Virus record (IMG/VR): IMGVR_UViG_3300026382_000175
Span: 1 to 64,000 of that record
DNA: 64,000 bases
Reading direction: 5' to 3' (one strand)
Origin: a virus
The translations under genes and the position numbers were made by a program. The notes below the pieces were generated by a model. That model had not been told where the DNA came from and did not search any database. It saw only the letters and a program-made list of their open reading frames with translations. Shown piece by piece: positions 50,897 to 57,826 of the stretch; position 1 is the stretch's first letter; each line of letters opens with the position of its first letter.

Positions 50897-51207
50897 AATA
50901 TAAGTGGTGGGATAAATTAGATAATGCTACTAAAGAGTTTCTTGAAGACAATGGGTGTTTTCCTTTTGGGGTTGAATTGAATTTTGTTTATAAAGCAGAT
51001 AGAAAGCGTTTTGATATTGAGAGGTGGCTAAATACTGAATTAAATATTTGTCATCCTGTTAAGAACGCATTGGAAAAGTTACCAAATGTAGTTAAGGTAA
51101 CTAAATGTGAATTAGATGAGAATGGTGTTTTACATATAGAACTAGAACTTCTTAGAAAAGCTTCTGGTATTAGCTCTAGAAATGAAGCTAAAGATAATGG
51201 AAGTTAG
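50893..51207 (+). CDS. Unknown protein, 104 residues
   Basis: It starts KWWDKLDNATKEFLEDNGCF and is mixed in character. Its start overlaps the membrane protein gene by 4 bases, so they are co-expressed. No family recognised. Confidence 0.45.
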   Translation: MKYKWWDKLDNATKEFLEDNGCFPFGVELNFVYKADRKRFDIERWLNTELNICHPVKNALEKLPNVVKVTKCELDENGVLHIELELLRKASGISSRNEAKDNGS

Positions 51208-51255
51208 AAGCAAAGAAATTTACTATTTCCAAAATATCCAAAAGGAGGGTTAGCT

Positions 51256-51843
51256 ATGCTAGTTCCAGTACTTACTACCAACATGGTTTATATCCCTGAT
51301 TTTTGTCCTCAGTGTGGTAATTCTTTATCAGTTAAGTTTTCATTTGAAAATGGTATGCCTTTCATAGCTTGTGATAACTGTGACTACAAGAGAGAGTTCA
51401 TTCTCTTTAAAGAATGTCCTAAGTGTGGAGGTAAAATGAAGTACATTCATAAACACAACAAGTTTAAATGTGATGGTTGTAATACTTGGTATGAAGTAGA
51501 GTTGAAAGAGTCTGATTCTTCTAGAAGAAGAAATTTCCAAATATTGGAAACTCTTTTAAATAAGGAAAATTTTAAGGGGATTGATTTAGCAGAATTCTCA
51601 AAAGATTTAATTGTCCCTTTTCCAGATTCTAATAGTGAGGTAGAAATTCAGAATATTTGGAAAGAAATATTTAGTGAGTCTCTACAAAAGGAAATAATTG
51701 ATCACATTCTGAATTCAGAACAATTTGAGAAAGGAATAGAGAAAAAGATAGCAGAATATGTTACTGAGAAATTGAAAGAACAAATTAGCATACAAGTAAT
51801 TGATGATATAGTTAGTGCTCTTGAGACTTATAAAAGAATTTAA
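51256..51843 (+). CDS. Zinc-ribbon protein, 195 residues
   Basis: The first 75 residues carry FCPQCGN, ACDNCDYK, CPKCGGK and CDGC, that is, two tandem CxxC-CxxC zinc ribbons. The remaining 120 residues are helical. Such ribbons often bind nucleic acid or RNA polymerase. It lies in the primase-proximal cluster of zinc proteins. Function unknown. Confidence 0.6.
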   Translation: MLVPVLTTNMVYIPDFCPQCGNSLSVKFSFENGMPFIACDNCDYKREFILFKECPKCGGKMKYIHKHNKFKCDGCNTWYEVELKESDSSRRRNFQILETLLNKENFKGIDLAEFSKDLIVPFPDSNSEVEIQNIWKEIFSESLQKEIIDHILNSEQFEKGIEKKIAEYVTEKLKEQISIQVIDDIVSALETYKRI

Positions 51844-51853
51844 GAGGGATTGA

Positions 51854-52051
51854 ATGATAATGAGGATTAAAGCTTGGATAGGGAAAGAATGTCACTGTAA
51901 CTATTGTGGAAGTTCTGTAATATTTACTAATGATAGTTCTAAAGGTAGAGATTATTTTCTTTATTGTTGTAACAAGGATTGTCCTTATCATAAAGGGCAA
52001 CCTGTTTACGATGATGAATTTCCTGAGTGGCTTTACTTAAAAGATGATTAG
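51854..52051 (+). CDS. Small zinc-finger protein, 65 residues
   Basis: It has CHCNYCGSSVIF and CCNKDCPYHKG, a C..C....C...C-H type site. The gene ends 9 bases before the primase start. The pattern is similar to C-terminal topoisomerase zinc fingers. Function unknown. Confidence 0.55.
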   Translation: MIMRIKAWIGKECHCNYCGSSVIFTNDSSKGRDYFLYCCNKDCPYHKGQPVYDDEFPEWLYLKDD

Positions 52052-52060
52052 AGGCCTAAA

Positions 52061-53056
52061 ATGGTTCTTAAAAACTTTCCCTTTGACTATAAGGTTAAGC
52101 CTTCAGACCCTAACGAAATTCAAATTTGTTGTCCTTTCTGTGAGAAGTTAGGTAAGACTCCTGATACTAAATACCACTTATACATTCACTTAAAGAAAAA
52201 GGTATTTCACTGTTTTAGGTGTGGTAAGTCTGGTAAGTTCAGAACCTTAAACCAACTTATAAGAATTCTAACAGGTAAAAGTCCTAATCTGCTTGAGAGC
52301 GATTGGGATGAAATTATTAAGGAAGCTTTAAGCTACTTTGACAAATCTTTCTATTTACCTGAAACTTCCCAAGCTCAAGAAGTTTTAGACCTGAATATTA
52401 TTTCCTACCCAGTTAGTAAAACTCTTACTCCAATAGCTTACAACTACCTTAAGAGTAGGAATCTAAGCGATTCTGAGATAGAGGAATATCAGATAAGGGT
52501 TGGTAAGTCTTACCAAGTTGATAACAAAACTATAAGGAAGTGGAAAGGTAGGGTTTTATTCCCATTCTTTGAGAATGGTCAAGTTATTTACTTAGTAGGT
52601 AGGACTTATACCAACCAAGAGCCTAAATACCTCAACTCTAAAGGTAATCGTAGAGATAAGCTATTCCCTAGCAGAACTTTCAAAACTTCTGAAATCATAG
52701 TTTGTGAAGGTATATTTGATGTAATCAATGCTAAAAGGACTACTGGAATATACAGCGTAGCTACATTAGGTAAAGAGATAACAGAAGAGCAGGTTAACAT
52801 TATGGTAGAGAATGGAGTTAGAACAGTTTACCTAGCATTAGACCCAGACTTAACTATTAAAGAATGGCAAAAGAACATCTGGAAATTCCTAGTTAAAGGT
52901 TGTAAGGTTTATCCAGTATTACTCCCACAAGGTTATGATGTAGACTCTATTGGAAGTAGGTTTCCTTATTACCTAGAGTTAGCTTTGAAGAAAAATTTTC
53001 TATCAACCCTCTTATTTCAGCCTGAAATTCTAGTTCAAACCTGTTTAGTTTATTAA
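52061..53056 (+). CDS. DnaG-like primase (CHC2 zinc ribbon plus TOPRIM)
   Basis: This is a 331-residue protein. The N-terminal zinc ribbon has ICCPFCEKLG ... VFHCFRCGKSG (residues about 23-60). The TOPRIM domain has IIVCEGIFDVINA (catalytic Glu, about 216), SVATLGKEITEEQV and VYLALDPD (about 261). This is the DnaG/gp61/TraC layout. It primes lagging-strand synthesis with the DnaB-like helicase at 56241. The last 12 residues are encoded by promoter motif P4, so the C-terminus is shaped by that control site. Confidence 0.85.
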   Translation: MVLKNFPFDYKVKPSDPNEIQICCPFCEKLGKTPDTKYHLYIHLKKKVFHCFRCGKSGKFRTLNQLIRILTGKSPNLLESDWDEIIKEALSYFDKSFYLPETSQAQEVLDLNIISYPVSKTLTPIAYNYLKSRNLSDSEIEEYQIRVGKSYQVDNKTIRKWKGRVLFPFFENGQVIYLVGRTYTNQEPKYLNSKGNRRDKLFPSRTFKTSEIIVCEGIFDVINAKRTTGIYSVATLGKEITEEQVNIMVENGVRTVYLALDPDLTIKEWQKNIWKFLVKGCKVYPVLLPQGYDVDSIGSRFPYYLELALKKNFLSTLLFQPEILVQTCLVY

Positions 53057-53058
53057 AC
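53021..53058 (+). promoter_or_regulatory. Phage promoter-like motif P4 inside the primase 3' end
   Basis: CCTGAAATTCTA, 10 bases, GTTTAGTTTATTAAAC; the second box starts 36 bases before ATG 53079. The flanking CCTGTTTA / TAAACAGG form an inverted repeat. It is entirely within the primase reading frame. Confidence 0.7.
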
Positions 53059-53078
53059 AGGTTGATAGGAGGGTTGAT

Positions 53079-53387
53079 ATGTATGGGGTATATCCTTTCC
53101 CTTTAAGGAACAAAGAAGTAGCTAATGTTCTAAAGTTTTTCTTAGAAGCTTATAAGAAAGGTTCTACCTACTGTCCTATCTGTGGAGGGTATGGGTTTAT
53201 AGTTCATGGGTTTGACTCAGTTGGTAATCCTCTTAACGAAACTAAGTGTAACTACTGTAATGGTAGTGGAAGAGTAATTCTTGATAAGTTTGTTGAGGTT
53301 TTAGAGAAGGATTTAGAGTTAGCTAAGGAATTAAATCAAGAAGACAATCCAAGAGAAGAAGATGAAATAGATGATATTGAATTCTAA
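53079..53387 (+). CDS. Small protein with DnaJ-like zinc knuckles
   Basis: This is a 102-residue protein. It has YCPICGGYGFIV and CNYCNGSGRV, the CxxCxGxG pattern of DnaJ-type zinc repeats (two of the usual four). The C-terminus is acidic. It is the first gene after P4. Function unknown; a chaperone-like or protein-contact role is possible. Confidence 0.55.
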   Translation: MYGVYPFPLRNKEVANVLKFFLEAYKKGSTYCPICGGYGFIVHGFDSVGNPLNETKCNYCNGSGRVILDKFVEVLEKDLELAKELNQEDNPREEDEIDDIEF

Positions 53388-53406
53388 TCAAATCAGGAGG
53401 ATAACG

Positions 53407-53484
53407 ATGAGCATTATGGATAAGTTTTACCTTCATGCATTAGTATCAAAGCTGTTAAAACCCTTCCTCAGGAGGTCAATATGA
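53407..53484 (+). CDS. Possible 25-residue leader/micro-protein
   Basis: ATG 53407 has AGGAGGATAACG upstream; the frame reads MSIMDKFYLHALVSKLLKPF and ends in a TGA that overlaps the ATG of the next gene (ATGA). The perfect SD and coupling support translation; the peptide is helical and basic. Function unknown. Confidence 0.5.
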   Translation: MSIMDKFYLHALVSKLLKPFLRRSI

Positions 53485-53666
53485 GTACTAGGAAAAAGGT
53501 TTTAGTAAAAACTAGTCAACCTTTGTTAGACTTAGGGAAGATCAAGAAAAATGTTTACCAAGTATTAGAGAGTACTCCTAATGGAATTATAGTAGAGGCT
53601 TCCCAATTTCAAATTGAAATGCTAAAAGCAGAAGGATTTGAAGTTTTAGAGGAAGTAAACGAATAA
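53481..53666 (+). CDS. Small protein, 61 residues, unknown
   Basis: It contains KKVLVKTSQPLLDLGKIKKN and EASQFQIEMLKAEGFEVLEE, a small mixed fold. Its start overlaps the micro-protein stop and has AGGAGG upstream. No family recognised. Confidence 0.5.
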   Translation: MSTRKKVLVKTSQPLLDLGKIKKNVYQVLESTPNGIIVEASQFQIEMLKAEGFEVLEEVNE

Positions 53667-53679
53667 AGGAGGGTTAGGT

Positions 53680-54051
53680 ATGAATTGGAAGTACTTTGCT
53701 ATGGTAGGAGTAGAGAAAGAGTTTGATTCACTTGATAACCAAGTTGTTTATCATGTTTATGTTAGCGATGATTTTGAGAAGAGTTCTGAAGTAGTTGGAG
53801 TAGGAGATGGTTATGATGTTATTAACGAAGTTTCTTTTGTTCCAAGATCAGTAGGAAAGATTAAAGGTAAAGAATTTATTGTTACTGATACTGCTTACCT
53901 AGATTCTGATCCATTTATTGCTCAGATTCTAATTCCTGTTTTAAAGAACTTCCAAGTTGAAAAGATCAAGATGACATCGTGGATATCTGATCAAGTTAGA
54001 GATCTTCTTACTTCTGCTGGATTCAAGGTTGAAGGAGGTAAGCAATGGTAG
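53680..54051 (+). CDS. Unknown protein, 123 residues
   Basis: It is mixed alpha/beta (KYFAMVGVEKEFDSLDNQVV, KEFIVTDTAYLDSDPFIAQI, VRDLLTSAGFKVEGG). The end overlaps the dUTPase gene by 7 bases. No family recognised. Confidence 0.45.
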   Translation: MNWKYFAMVGVEKEFDSLDNQVVYHVYVSDDFEKSSEVVGVGDGYDVINEVSFVPRSVGKIKGKEFIVTDTAYLDSDPFIAQILIPVLKNFQVEKIKMTSWISDQVRDLLTSAGFKVEGGKQW

Positions 54052-54743
54052 AGTTATTCAAGGAAGTAATAGAATTACAAGATAAACTAAATTCCAATAT
54101 TGACCCTAACTGGAAGACTAACAGGGTTTTAGAAGATTGGGTAATAGCTACTAATCAAGAATTTGCTGAGCTTATGGATAGCCTTCCTTGGGCTTGGTGG
54201 AAAAAGCAATCTGAAATAGGCATAAACAATGTTAGGTTGGAGTTAGTTGATATTTTCCACTTTCTCCTTTCCTTTGCTATACAAGGAGCATATTTAGTAG
54301 GAGTGGATAAGGAAGATTTAGCTCATTACATCCACTTCCAAGCCATCAAAGAACCCTCTACCCATTCTCTTAATCCCAGAACTTTAATGAAGCTTTACAG
54401 GGAGATGTTGTTTGAGATAGGACTCTTTACAACTCATAAAGACAAAGTTTACTTAGACTTGTATTTTGGAACTTTCTTTGAGATGGTAAAAACTGCTGGC
54501 ATGTCTATTGAAAAGTTGTTAAAACTCTACTTAGGTAAGAATGCTTTAAATCAACTCAGGAAAGATTTTGGTTATAAGGAAGGTAAATACATTAAAGATT
54601 GGAATGGTAGAGAAGATAATGAAGTTATGATGGAATTGTTAGATAACTTAGAACCTTCTTTTGAAGTTATTTACAGAACTCTAAAAGAATACTATGAAAC
54701 CAATGTTTTGAGAGAGGTTGCAAATGAAGTTCGTAAAGGTTAA
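54045..54743 (+). CDS. Dimeric dUTPase-like (all-alpha NTP pyrophosphatase)
   Basis: This is a 232-residue protein with the all-alpha pattern: VIATNQEFAELMDSLPWAWWKK (ExxE helix and 'WaWWK') and RLELVDIFHFLLS (ExxD helix), which bind Mg and nucleotide. This family removes dUTP and fits with ThyX and the UDG domain of the polymerase in keeping uracil out of DNA. It lies with exonuclease and helicase genes. Confidence 0.78.
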   Translation: MVELFKEVIELQDKLNSNIDPNWKTNRVLEDWVIATNQEFAELMDSLPWAWWKKQSEIGINNVRLELVDIFHFLLSFAIQGAYLVGVDKEDLAHYIHFQAIKEPSTHSLNPRTLMKLYREMLFEIGLFTTHKDKVYLDLYFGTFFEMVKTAGMSIEKLLKLYLGKNALNQLRKDFGYKEGKYIKDWNGREDNEVMMELLDNLEPSFEVIYRTLKEYYETNVLREVANEVRKG

Positions 54744-54912
54744 AGAAGGAGTTTATGTTAACTTAGCTAATGTTACTGATATCAGGATAGAAGGAAGGGA
54801 GAATAATTATGTTGTGGTATTTTACAACAAGGAAGATATAATCACTAAAAGTGAAGGGTTTACTTCATTTGAGGAAGCTGAAGCTTTCGTAAGGAGGGTT
54901 ATCAATGAATAA
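54724..54912 (+). CDS. Small protein, 62 residues, unknown
   Basis: ATG 54724 (MKFVKVKEGVYVNLAN) is preferred over a TTG 6 bases earlier because GAGAGG lies at a suitable distance. Beta strands (VTDIRIEGR, YVVVFYNKED) precede a helix. It overlaps the ends of both neighbours. No family recognised. Confidence 0.5.
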   Translation: MKFVKVKEGVYVNLANVTDIRIEGRENNYVVVFYNKEDIITKSEGFTSFEEAEAFVRRVINE

Positions 54913-55765
54913 CCATTACCACTTTATAGATGGTAATTACCTTATGCATCGTTCTATCCATAAAGGTCAAGGATTAACTCACAATAATATTTTTACAGGA
55001 GGAGCTTACATCTTCCTTAGAACCCTTTTTTCTATTGGAAGCTTATCCAATATGATAGTAGTTTTTGATGGAGGTCACTCTAAAAGGAGGAAGCAATTAT
55101 TAGAAACCTACAAAGTTAAGGAAAAGCATGACGATGAGTTTAGACAACAGTTCTCTACTACTCAGAAAATTCTAAAAGAGATTTTGCCTGCTTTAGGTAT
55201 AGCTGTGGTTCAAATTTCAGAGCAAGAGGCTGATGATATTATCTATTGGCTTACTACTAGGTTTTATCAAGGTAAGTCAACAGTCCATACTGATGATGAG
55301 GATTACCTACAATTATTACAATGGAATGTTAAAGTTCACAGGCCTATGAAAGGAGAGTACTACGAATCTGAACAAGATTTTATAGACAAATATGGTTACC
55401 ATTCTAAATACCTAGCTTTAAAGAAAGCTCTAATGGGAGACTCTTCAGACAACATTCCTGGAGTTAGAGGGATAGGAGACAAGAGAGCTACCCAGATTGT
55501 TAAGGAGATGTTTAAGCTAAACCTAGAACCTGAAATTCCTAACTTGGAGAGTTTAGTTAAACAGAGGAAGGAAACTTGGGCTAGGAAGGTATTAGATAAT
55601 CTAGATATAGTAGAAAGAAATCTAAAGCTGATTGACTTTAGGTATGTTGACTTAGCTGATGTTAACATTCAGTTAGACTTCACTAAGAAAGATTTAATGT
55701 TAGCTACTAGGTTATTTGGTAAGTATGGGTTTAAGAGTTTGTTATCCAAGTTAGTGGAGGTATAG
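54905..55765 (+). CDS. 5'-3' exonuclease / RNase H, FEN-like
   Basis: This is a 286-residue protein. Metal-binding acids are visible: HFIDGNYLMHRS, MIVVFDGGHSKRRKQ, EQEADDIIYW, VHTDDEDYLQLL, MGDSSDNIPGVRGIGDKRA (the last is the helix-hairpin-helix). This equals T4 rnh or the N-terminal domain of bacterial PolI, which the phage polymerase here lacks. It removes RNA primers and flaps. It is followed with no gap by a DUF29-like gene. Confidence 0.88.
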   Translation: MNNHYHFIDGNYLMHRSIHKGQGLTHNNIFTGGAYIFLRTLFSIGSLSNMIVVFDGGHSKRRKQLLETYKVKEKHDDEFRQQFSTTQKILKEILPALGIAVVQISEQEADDIIYWLTTRFYQGKSTVHTDDEDYLQLLQWNVKVHRPMKGEYYESEQDFIDKYGYHSKYLALKKALMGDSSDNIPGVRGIGDKRATQIVKEMFKLNLEPEIPNLESLVKQRKETWARKVLDNLDIVERNLKLIDFRYVDLADVNIQLDFTKKDLMLATRLFGKYGFKSLLSKLVEV

Positions 55766-56215
55766 ATGGAACTAATAAGAGAGTTGTTAGATTTATTAGA
55801 CCAGTTAGAAGAAGCTAATCAGATTAAAAAGCAAACTCAAGGTTTATGGGATCAGATACTAAGCCATATGGTTAAGTTATACCTCTTTGAGAAAGATGAC
55901 GATAAGAGAAAACACATCAAGGATATTACAGTTTGGGCTAAAGACATTTTGAGAAAACTTAAGAGGAGTAGCTCTAACATTTCTTATGGTAAACTGTACG
56001 ATTGGTATGATTTAGATAGAATTGAAGAAAACATTAGAGATGAAATTCTCTACTGGAAGTCTGAGTATCTTTCTGAACCAGTTAGAAGTGATGAAGAGGT
56101 TATTGACATTGTTAAGACTAAAATGATGAAGTTGTTAAGATGCCTAAGCGATAAAAGTTTAAACTGTGTTCTTGATTGGAGAGACCAGATAAAAGATGAT
56201 TTGAAAGTTTGGTAA
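55766..56215 (+). CDS. DUF29-like protein, paralogue 2
   Basis: This is a 149-residue protein. LWDQILSHMVKLYLFEKDD, KRKHIKDITVWAKDILRKL and KLYDWYDLDRI match the DUF29 pattern and paralogues 1 and 3. It starts directly after the exonuclease stop. Each paralogue follows a recombination or replication gene, suggesting each is a partner of its neighbour; that is inference. Confidence 0.65.
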   Translation: MELIRELLDLLDQLEEANQIKKQTQGLWDQILSHMVKLYLFEKDDDKRKHIKDITVWAKDILRKLKRSSSNISYGKLYDWYDLDRIEENIRDEILYWKSEYLSEPVRSDEEVIDIVKTKMMKLLRCLSDKSLNCVLDWRDQIKDDLKVW

Positions 56216-56240
56216 ATAACAATTAACAAAGAGGTTCAGG

Positions 56241-57533
56241 ATGAGTGAGAAACCCAAGCTTTATTCAAAGGAATTCCAATTTCAGGTTCTTTGTGCTTTA
56301 GTACAAGACCCTCTCTTTAGGTTAGACTTTTTAATGCTCTTAAGTCAAGAGATGTTTGAACCTCCTTACAACTTGTTCTTCCAAGTCCTTCAGAGTTTAT
56401 CTCCTGGTGAGAACTTTCAACCTAAGCAATATCTGTTAGAGATAACCAATTACTTAGTTCAGGTTGGATTAGATGATGAAAAGCAGAGAGAAATCATTTT
56501 AGAAGCTAAAAGGCTTTTTAAAGAGTCTGTAGATGTTTCCTATGTAAAGGAAAGAGTAATCTACTTCCTTAAAGAGGTAGAAGTAAAGAGCTTTCTATCC
56601 GAGATTCCAAGATTGGTTATGGAGGGTAAAGTAGGTTTTGTATTAGAAAAATTTGAATATATAAGTAGTATAGGAGCCTCTACTAGTAATGCTGTTAGCT
56701 TAGGAGACTTGGATTTAGTTAGAGAGGAGCTAATAAAAAGGTACTCTCCTAGTGTATTAGTTTCAACAGGATTCCCTACCTTAGATAACATTTTCTATGG
56801 AGGATTTGCTCCAGGAGAAATACATGTAGTTCAAGCTCCTCCTAAAGCTGGTAAATCTGCTTTAGGAGTTAATGTAGGAGCTATTAATGTTTTGTTAGGA
56901 AAGAAAGTTTTGCATGTTACTTTAGAGTTAACTCACTATGAAGTACTTATGAGGTATGTTCAAAGAATAGCTAGTATTAGCTATACAGATATACTTAAAA
57001 TGGAAGAAGATGAATGGAACTTACTAAAAGAAAGGATTTATAATCAAGTTTTGAAAGATTATCTCTTTGTGCTCTACTATCCTGAGAAGTCTGCTTCAGC
57101 TATGGAAATTCACAGTTGGTTAACTAGGCAAAAGGTAGTAAGGGAATGGAAACCTGATTTCATAATTATAGACTACGACGATTGTTTACTACCTTCAACT
57201 GGTAGTAAAGATAGCTTATATGAAGACTCAGGAGATATTTACTCAGACTTAATCAAATTAGCTGTAAAGTGGGATGTTCCCATCCTAACTTTTTCTCAAC
57301 CAGTAAGAGATGCTTGGAGTAAACCTGATAAAGGAGAACCAATAGAACCTAACGACCTTGCACATTCAGCAAGGAAGGCTCACAGAAGTTGGAGTATTAG
57401 TTCACTGAACTTTAAAACAGGTTCTGAAGAAGGTTTCTTCTATCTTGGGTTTAACAGGAGAGGTAAGAGTGGAGTAAGAATTCCACTAAAAAGGAAGCTA
57501 GAAATTATGTATATGGGGGAGATACAATCGTAA
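56241..57533 (+). CDS. Replicative DnaB-like helicase
   Basis: This is a 430-residue protein. The N-terminal domain (FQFQVLCALVQDP...) resembles DnaB's helical domain. RecA fold: Walker A QAPPKAGKSALG (about 199-207), LHVTLELTHYEVLMRY (H1a), Walker B PDFIIIDYDDCL (about 306-313), PILTFSQPVRDAW and the arginine-rich end FYLGFNRRGKSG. It unwinds DNA ahead of the polymerase, probably with the DnaG-like primase. Confidence 0.85.
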   Translation: MSEKPKLYSKEFQFQVLCALVQDPLFRLDFLMLLSQEMFEPPYNLFFQVLQSLSPGENFQPKQYLLEITNYLVQVGLDDEKQREIILEAKRLFKESVDVSYVKERVIYFLKEVEVKSFLSEIPRLVMEGKVGFVLEKFEYISSIGASTSNAVSLGDLDLVREELIKRYSPSVLVSTGFPTLDNIFYGGFAPGEIHVVQAPPKAGKSALGVNVGAINVLLGKKVLHVTLELTHYEVLMRYVQRIASISYTDILKMEEDEWNLLKERIYNQVLKDYLFVLYYPEKSASAMEIHSWLTRQKVVREWKPDFIIIDYDDCLLPSTGSKDSLYEDSGDIYSDLIKLAVKWDVPILTFSQPVRDAWSKPDKGEPIEPNDLAHSARKAHRSWSISSLNFKTGSEEGFFYLGFNRRGKSGVRIPLKRKLEIMYMGEIQS

Positions 57534-57548
57534 AGAAGGAGGATAATA

Positions 57549-57812
57549 ATGGTTAAGTATATTCAAGTAATTCCTACTGAAAAACTACTTTCAGCTATTA
57601 TGCAAGGATACAGAACTATTACTGGAAATCCTCTAGTAATAGCTAAGTATTTCTCTAACATTGAAGTTTGGATTACTAATTCCTTGAAGGAAGGGTTGAA
57701 AGAGGTTGAAATTAATTTACCTCTTAATGAGAAGTGGAAGTTTGGTATGTATAATGACAAAAAGTTTTATGTTAAGAATGATGAAAAGAACTATTTAGTT
57801 GAACTTAAGTAG
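57549..57812 (+). CDS. Small protein before polymerase, unknown
   Basis: This is an 87-residue protein. Its mixed pattern (IQVIPTEKLLSAIMQGYRTI, then KWKFGMYNDKKFYVK) has no match. AAGGAGG precedes ATG. It lies between helicase and polymerase; a replisome accessory role is possible. Confidence 0.45.
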   Translation: MVKYIQVIPTEKLLSAIMQGYRTITGNPLVIAKYFSNIEVWITNSLKEGLKEVEINLPLNEKWKFGMYNDKKFYVKNDEKNYLVELK

Positions 57813-57826
57813 AGTGAGGGGGCGAA

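Noticed and set aside
55525-55545. A further CCTGAAATTCC match as promoter box
   Set aside because: The second box is missing at the fixed distance and the site is inside the exonuclease gene (EPEIPNLE coding), so it is chance.
56255-56275. Inverted AATTTCAGG as a leftward promoter
   Set aside because: There is no matching GTTTAGTTTA box and no leftward gene nearby.
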